A stretch of 64,000 nucleotides of DNA from Haematococcus lacustris (Eukaryota; Chlorophyta; Chlorophyceae; Chlamydomonadales; Haematococcaceae). Shown here in pieces: positions 61,793-64,000 of the stretch. Position 1 is the first letter of the stretch, and every line of letters begins with the position of its first letter. The stretch covers positions 1,007,227 through 1,071,226 of the forward strand of contig JASKMD010000031.1 in the NCBI GenBank assembly GCA_030144725.1, written 5' to 3'. Under the pieces are notes generated by a model. The model worked only from the letters and a program-made list of their open reading frames with translations. It was not told the DNA's origin and did not search any database. A program made the translations under genes and the position numbers.

Positions 61793-64000
61793 GGCCTATG
61801 TGTGCCTGCAGTCGAGCTGGTGTCTGCATTGCCGTAGTCATCTCCGTGGAGGTCAATGTCGTGGAAGCCATCCCTGGGAGGGACGCTTGGTTGGGGTTGG
61901 CTGCTAGCTGGCACTCGGCGAAGAGCTGAACCATTGCTGGCATGGTTGGGGCTTGGTTGCTGCAAGGTGAGTGGGAAGCAGACATGAGTCTGAGGGACCT
62001 GGAGGAGATGAGCGTCTCAATTGCTCTCCGTTGAGCTCAGTTTGGGTTCTCACCTTATAAGCAGCAGGCTCAATCTGCAGTACACTGCTGGCAATGCTGT
62101 TCAATTGACCTGTCAGTTGTTGTGAGGCTGAATTCTGCACAAAACAGGCCTGACAGCGTAATCAGTCACCGGCAGATACAGCTGTCAGTTTGGGGCAAAA
62201 CCCTTACCAAGCTTGCGACATCGATGCCATGACTCTTTGCCGCCGCGGCAGCTTGTTCACCAAGCTTAGATAAGCTTCCCAGCCACATCGGCTACGCCCT
62301 GCGGATGTATTTTGTGCACTGCGGACAAGTGCAAGAGCTCCTTAGAGTAGACATAGAGCACAGGTAGTTGGTATTATGTTCCGATGTGTCCATGTGGGTC
62401 GCCAATTGTACAGTGAACTTCCTCAAGCATGTCCACTTGTCAATTGACTGCCTGCCTAGTTGCATACCTGCCTCGACAGGTTCAACATCCCCCTGCCTTC
62501 TGAGTGGCTCAATATTGAGGCTGGGCCCCACCTCTGCCCCAGCCTCCCTGCCATGCGGGAAGCCTACTCTACAGGCAAAACAGCCGCGCCTGCTTCGAAG
62601 CAGTGTTGGCAGTCTTTCAGGCGTTTGTCATCTTGTTAGCACCTAGCTAGACTCACCTGTTCCTAGTTTCAACTCACGACATATGGTCTGCAAGCAGCTC
62701 CAGCCATCATCACCAGAAGGAAAAGGCAGCTCCATGAATGACCATGCTGCTTCCCATTGTGCATTGAGCGCAAGGCTGAATGATTTCTGCGCAGTCGACT
62801 TAGCTAGAGCTAGCTTATTGGGGGTGTCAGTGCACAGGCCGCAACCCACTCAGCCACACGCATGTCGTCCGTCAGCATCATTCGGGCAGCCTCCAGGAAC
62901 GGCAACTGCGTACAAAGTCCTTCACCGTCCCCTGCCAGCTTCGCGCCGGCCAGCATTACCGCCAACTCCTCGCCTTGTGCGCTTTGTAACCGCTCAAGTT
63001 CGCGCACCGCCTCATCCAGTCTTGCCGCGCATGCGAGTGCGGAGCTACGCACCAGTGAGGCGGCCGCATCCGCCAGGCCAGTCTCGCAGATAAGAGGTAC
63101 GGCTGCCGCGGGCCCCGGCCCCGCCGCGTCCGGGCTGCGGGTATGCAGCTGCCGGACCTGCTGAGCCAGCCTGCTGCGATGCCAACAACCAGCAGCGGTA
63201 GTGAATGTGAGTTTCAGTACAAGGCAAGCAACTAAGCGCCACTGCGTGCGACCTCAAAGAGTCAAGAGCTGCCGTGACGTGTTCTTGCAACTGCCATGTG
63301 TCAGGCGCCTGGGTCACTGGGCTATCCATTGCCACAAAGGCAGGCTACCAAAAGCACGGCTGATCCATCCCACAGCTCCTCAGTCACAGTCTGCCCCGTG
63401 ACATCCCCGGCAATGATGCAAGCCATAGCCAAGAAGGGGTTCCAGGGCCTGGATAGTGTGCTGACAAGGTGGACCATGGACTGAGTCAAGATGGACGGCG
63501 TCATGATGCTACTGCAAGCCCTGCAGCTCTGTCACAGCTGACAGCACCAAGGTGTGCGACCGACTGGGGTGGGGGCAGGACGCACGTACCTGCACACAGC
63601 TTGCGCTCGCTTGTCCTCAGACTGCTCCCCGGCACTGCTTAGCCTCTGAGGGCCCCCGTCTGCACCCCCCTGACCCTCGTCACCCCCTGTCACCTGCTCC
63701 CCTCCCTCTCCCTCCCCCTGCCCCAGCGCCTCCCTCGCTGACTTGCTGCTGCTCCTGCCAGCCCTGCCCCGGCCGCTCTGCCTGGCCCGGCCCCTGCATG
63801 GTCTTCCCCGCCCACCACCAGGCTGCGCTTGCCGGCGCGGTGTGCCATGATGCCCACTGCAGCTGCTGCTGGCGGAGGGCCCTGGCCTGCAGGTGCTACT
63901 GGTCAAGCCTGAGGCAGCCAGCGCCTGCAGCATGCGGTGTAGCTGAGCAGCAGGGGCAACCAACACCACGGCAGCGGCCAGCATGCTGTCGGACAGCTGG
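52431..64000 (-). CDS. Very large coiled-coil protein, N-terminus outside the window
   Basis: A minus-strand series of exons in one coherent style: Ala/Gln/Glu/Leu-rich heptads with almost no Gly or Pro. Segments: 63984-63590, 63175-62845 (LAGDGEGLCTQLPFLEAARM), 62140-62050, 61960-61640, 61206-61075, one huge exon of about 60520-58160 (over 780 codons), 57510-57290, about 56440-56364, 56125-55811, 55535-55425, 55240-54968, 54450-54385, 53750-53580, 53310-53080 and 52680-52517 (LLREQLADALKQVKELGWQI). Donors and acceptors are usually visible at these ends. The 3' terminus near 52431 is uncertain. Such proteins are typically golgins, centrosome or basal-body scaffolds or tethers; nothing here picks one. 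Its exons could belong to two adjacent genes, but no start or stop signal argues for a break. Confidence 0.75.
55632..55690. repeat. (CAC)n tract
   Basis: About 19 CAC/CAT units between coiled-coil exons, therefore probably intronic. Confidence 0.9.
61756..61791 (-). repeat. (CTG)12, poly-Gln in the coiled-coil protein
   Basis: Coding strand reads 12 Gln, within the exon that continues DLVHQVQSLQGENAALRSRL. Confidence 0.85.

Overview
The window is nuclear DNA of a green alga. It has intron-rich genes with GT-AG junctions, strongly GC-rich coding sequence, abundant CAG/CTG runs, long pure 5-6-bp repeat arrays, and plant/alga-type proteins (a MET1/DNMT1 methyltransferase and an SnRK2 kinase). 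The flavour of the repeats and of the dispersed Fanzor-like and LINE copies suggests a chlamydomonadalean chlorophyte, possibly Haematococcus; that genus call is inference from memory of similar proteins, not a search. Layout from left to right: (1) 1-6250, minus: a ZNFX1-type SF1 helicase running off the left edge. (2) 6622-11642: a TIR element, a decayed Fanzor-like copy, an unidentified gene, then a Fanzor-like element (copy A) bounded by a 15-bp direct repeat. (3) 12860-17993, minus: a small membrane-anchored ORF and a complete SnRK2-like kinase that can be assembled into 10 exons, 511 aa. (4) 18540-23700: a nest of mobile DNA. A Fanzor-like gene with RuvC motifs (copy C) is interrupted by a 3' fragment of a second Fanzor-like family (copy B, 16-bp target duplication); next to it are a LINE 3' end, a third Fanzor remnant (E), a perfect 1.6-kb (GGGGC)n array and an inverted Fanzor remnant (D). 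(5) 24359-31443, plus: PAN3, the regulatory subunit of the PAN2-PAN3 deadenylase. (6) 31988-49239, minus: a DNMT1/MET1 maintenance cytosine-5 methyltransferase over 17 kb, with repeat arrays and a near-perfect 345-nt fold-back element in its introns. (7) 50003-50392, plus: an ISCA1-type iron-sulfur assembly protein, divergent from DNMT1 across a minisatellite. (8) 51489-52170, plus: a small helix-hairpin-helix-like protein. (9) 52431-64000, minus: a very large coiled-coil protein running off the right edge. The conserved genes are housekeeping (RNA surveillance, mRNA decay, stress signalling, DNA methylation, Fe-S assembly) and show no operon logic. The biology worth attention is in the mobile part: at least six pieces of Fanzor/TnpB-like RNA-guided nuclease genes in two subfamilies, each subfamily keeping a conserved untranslated 3' tail (candidate guide-RNA region), and two pieces flanked by 15-16-bp direct repeats as after target-primed insertion. 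A methyltransferase gene with a long hairpin in an intron, and several pure G/C-rich arrays, add genome-defence and repeat-instability interest.
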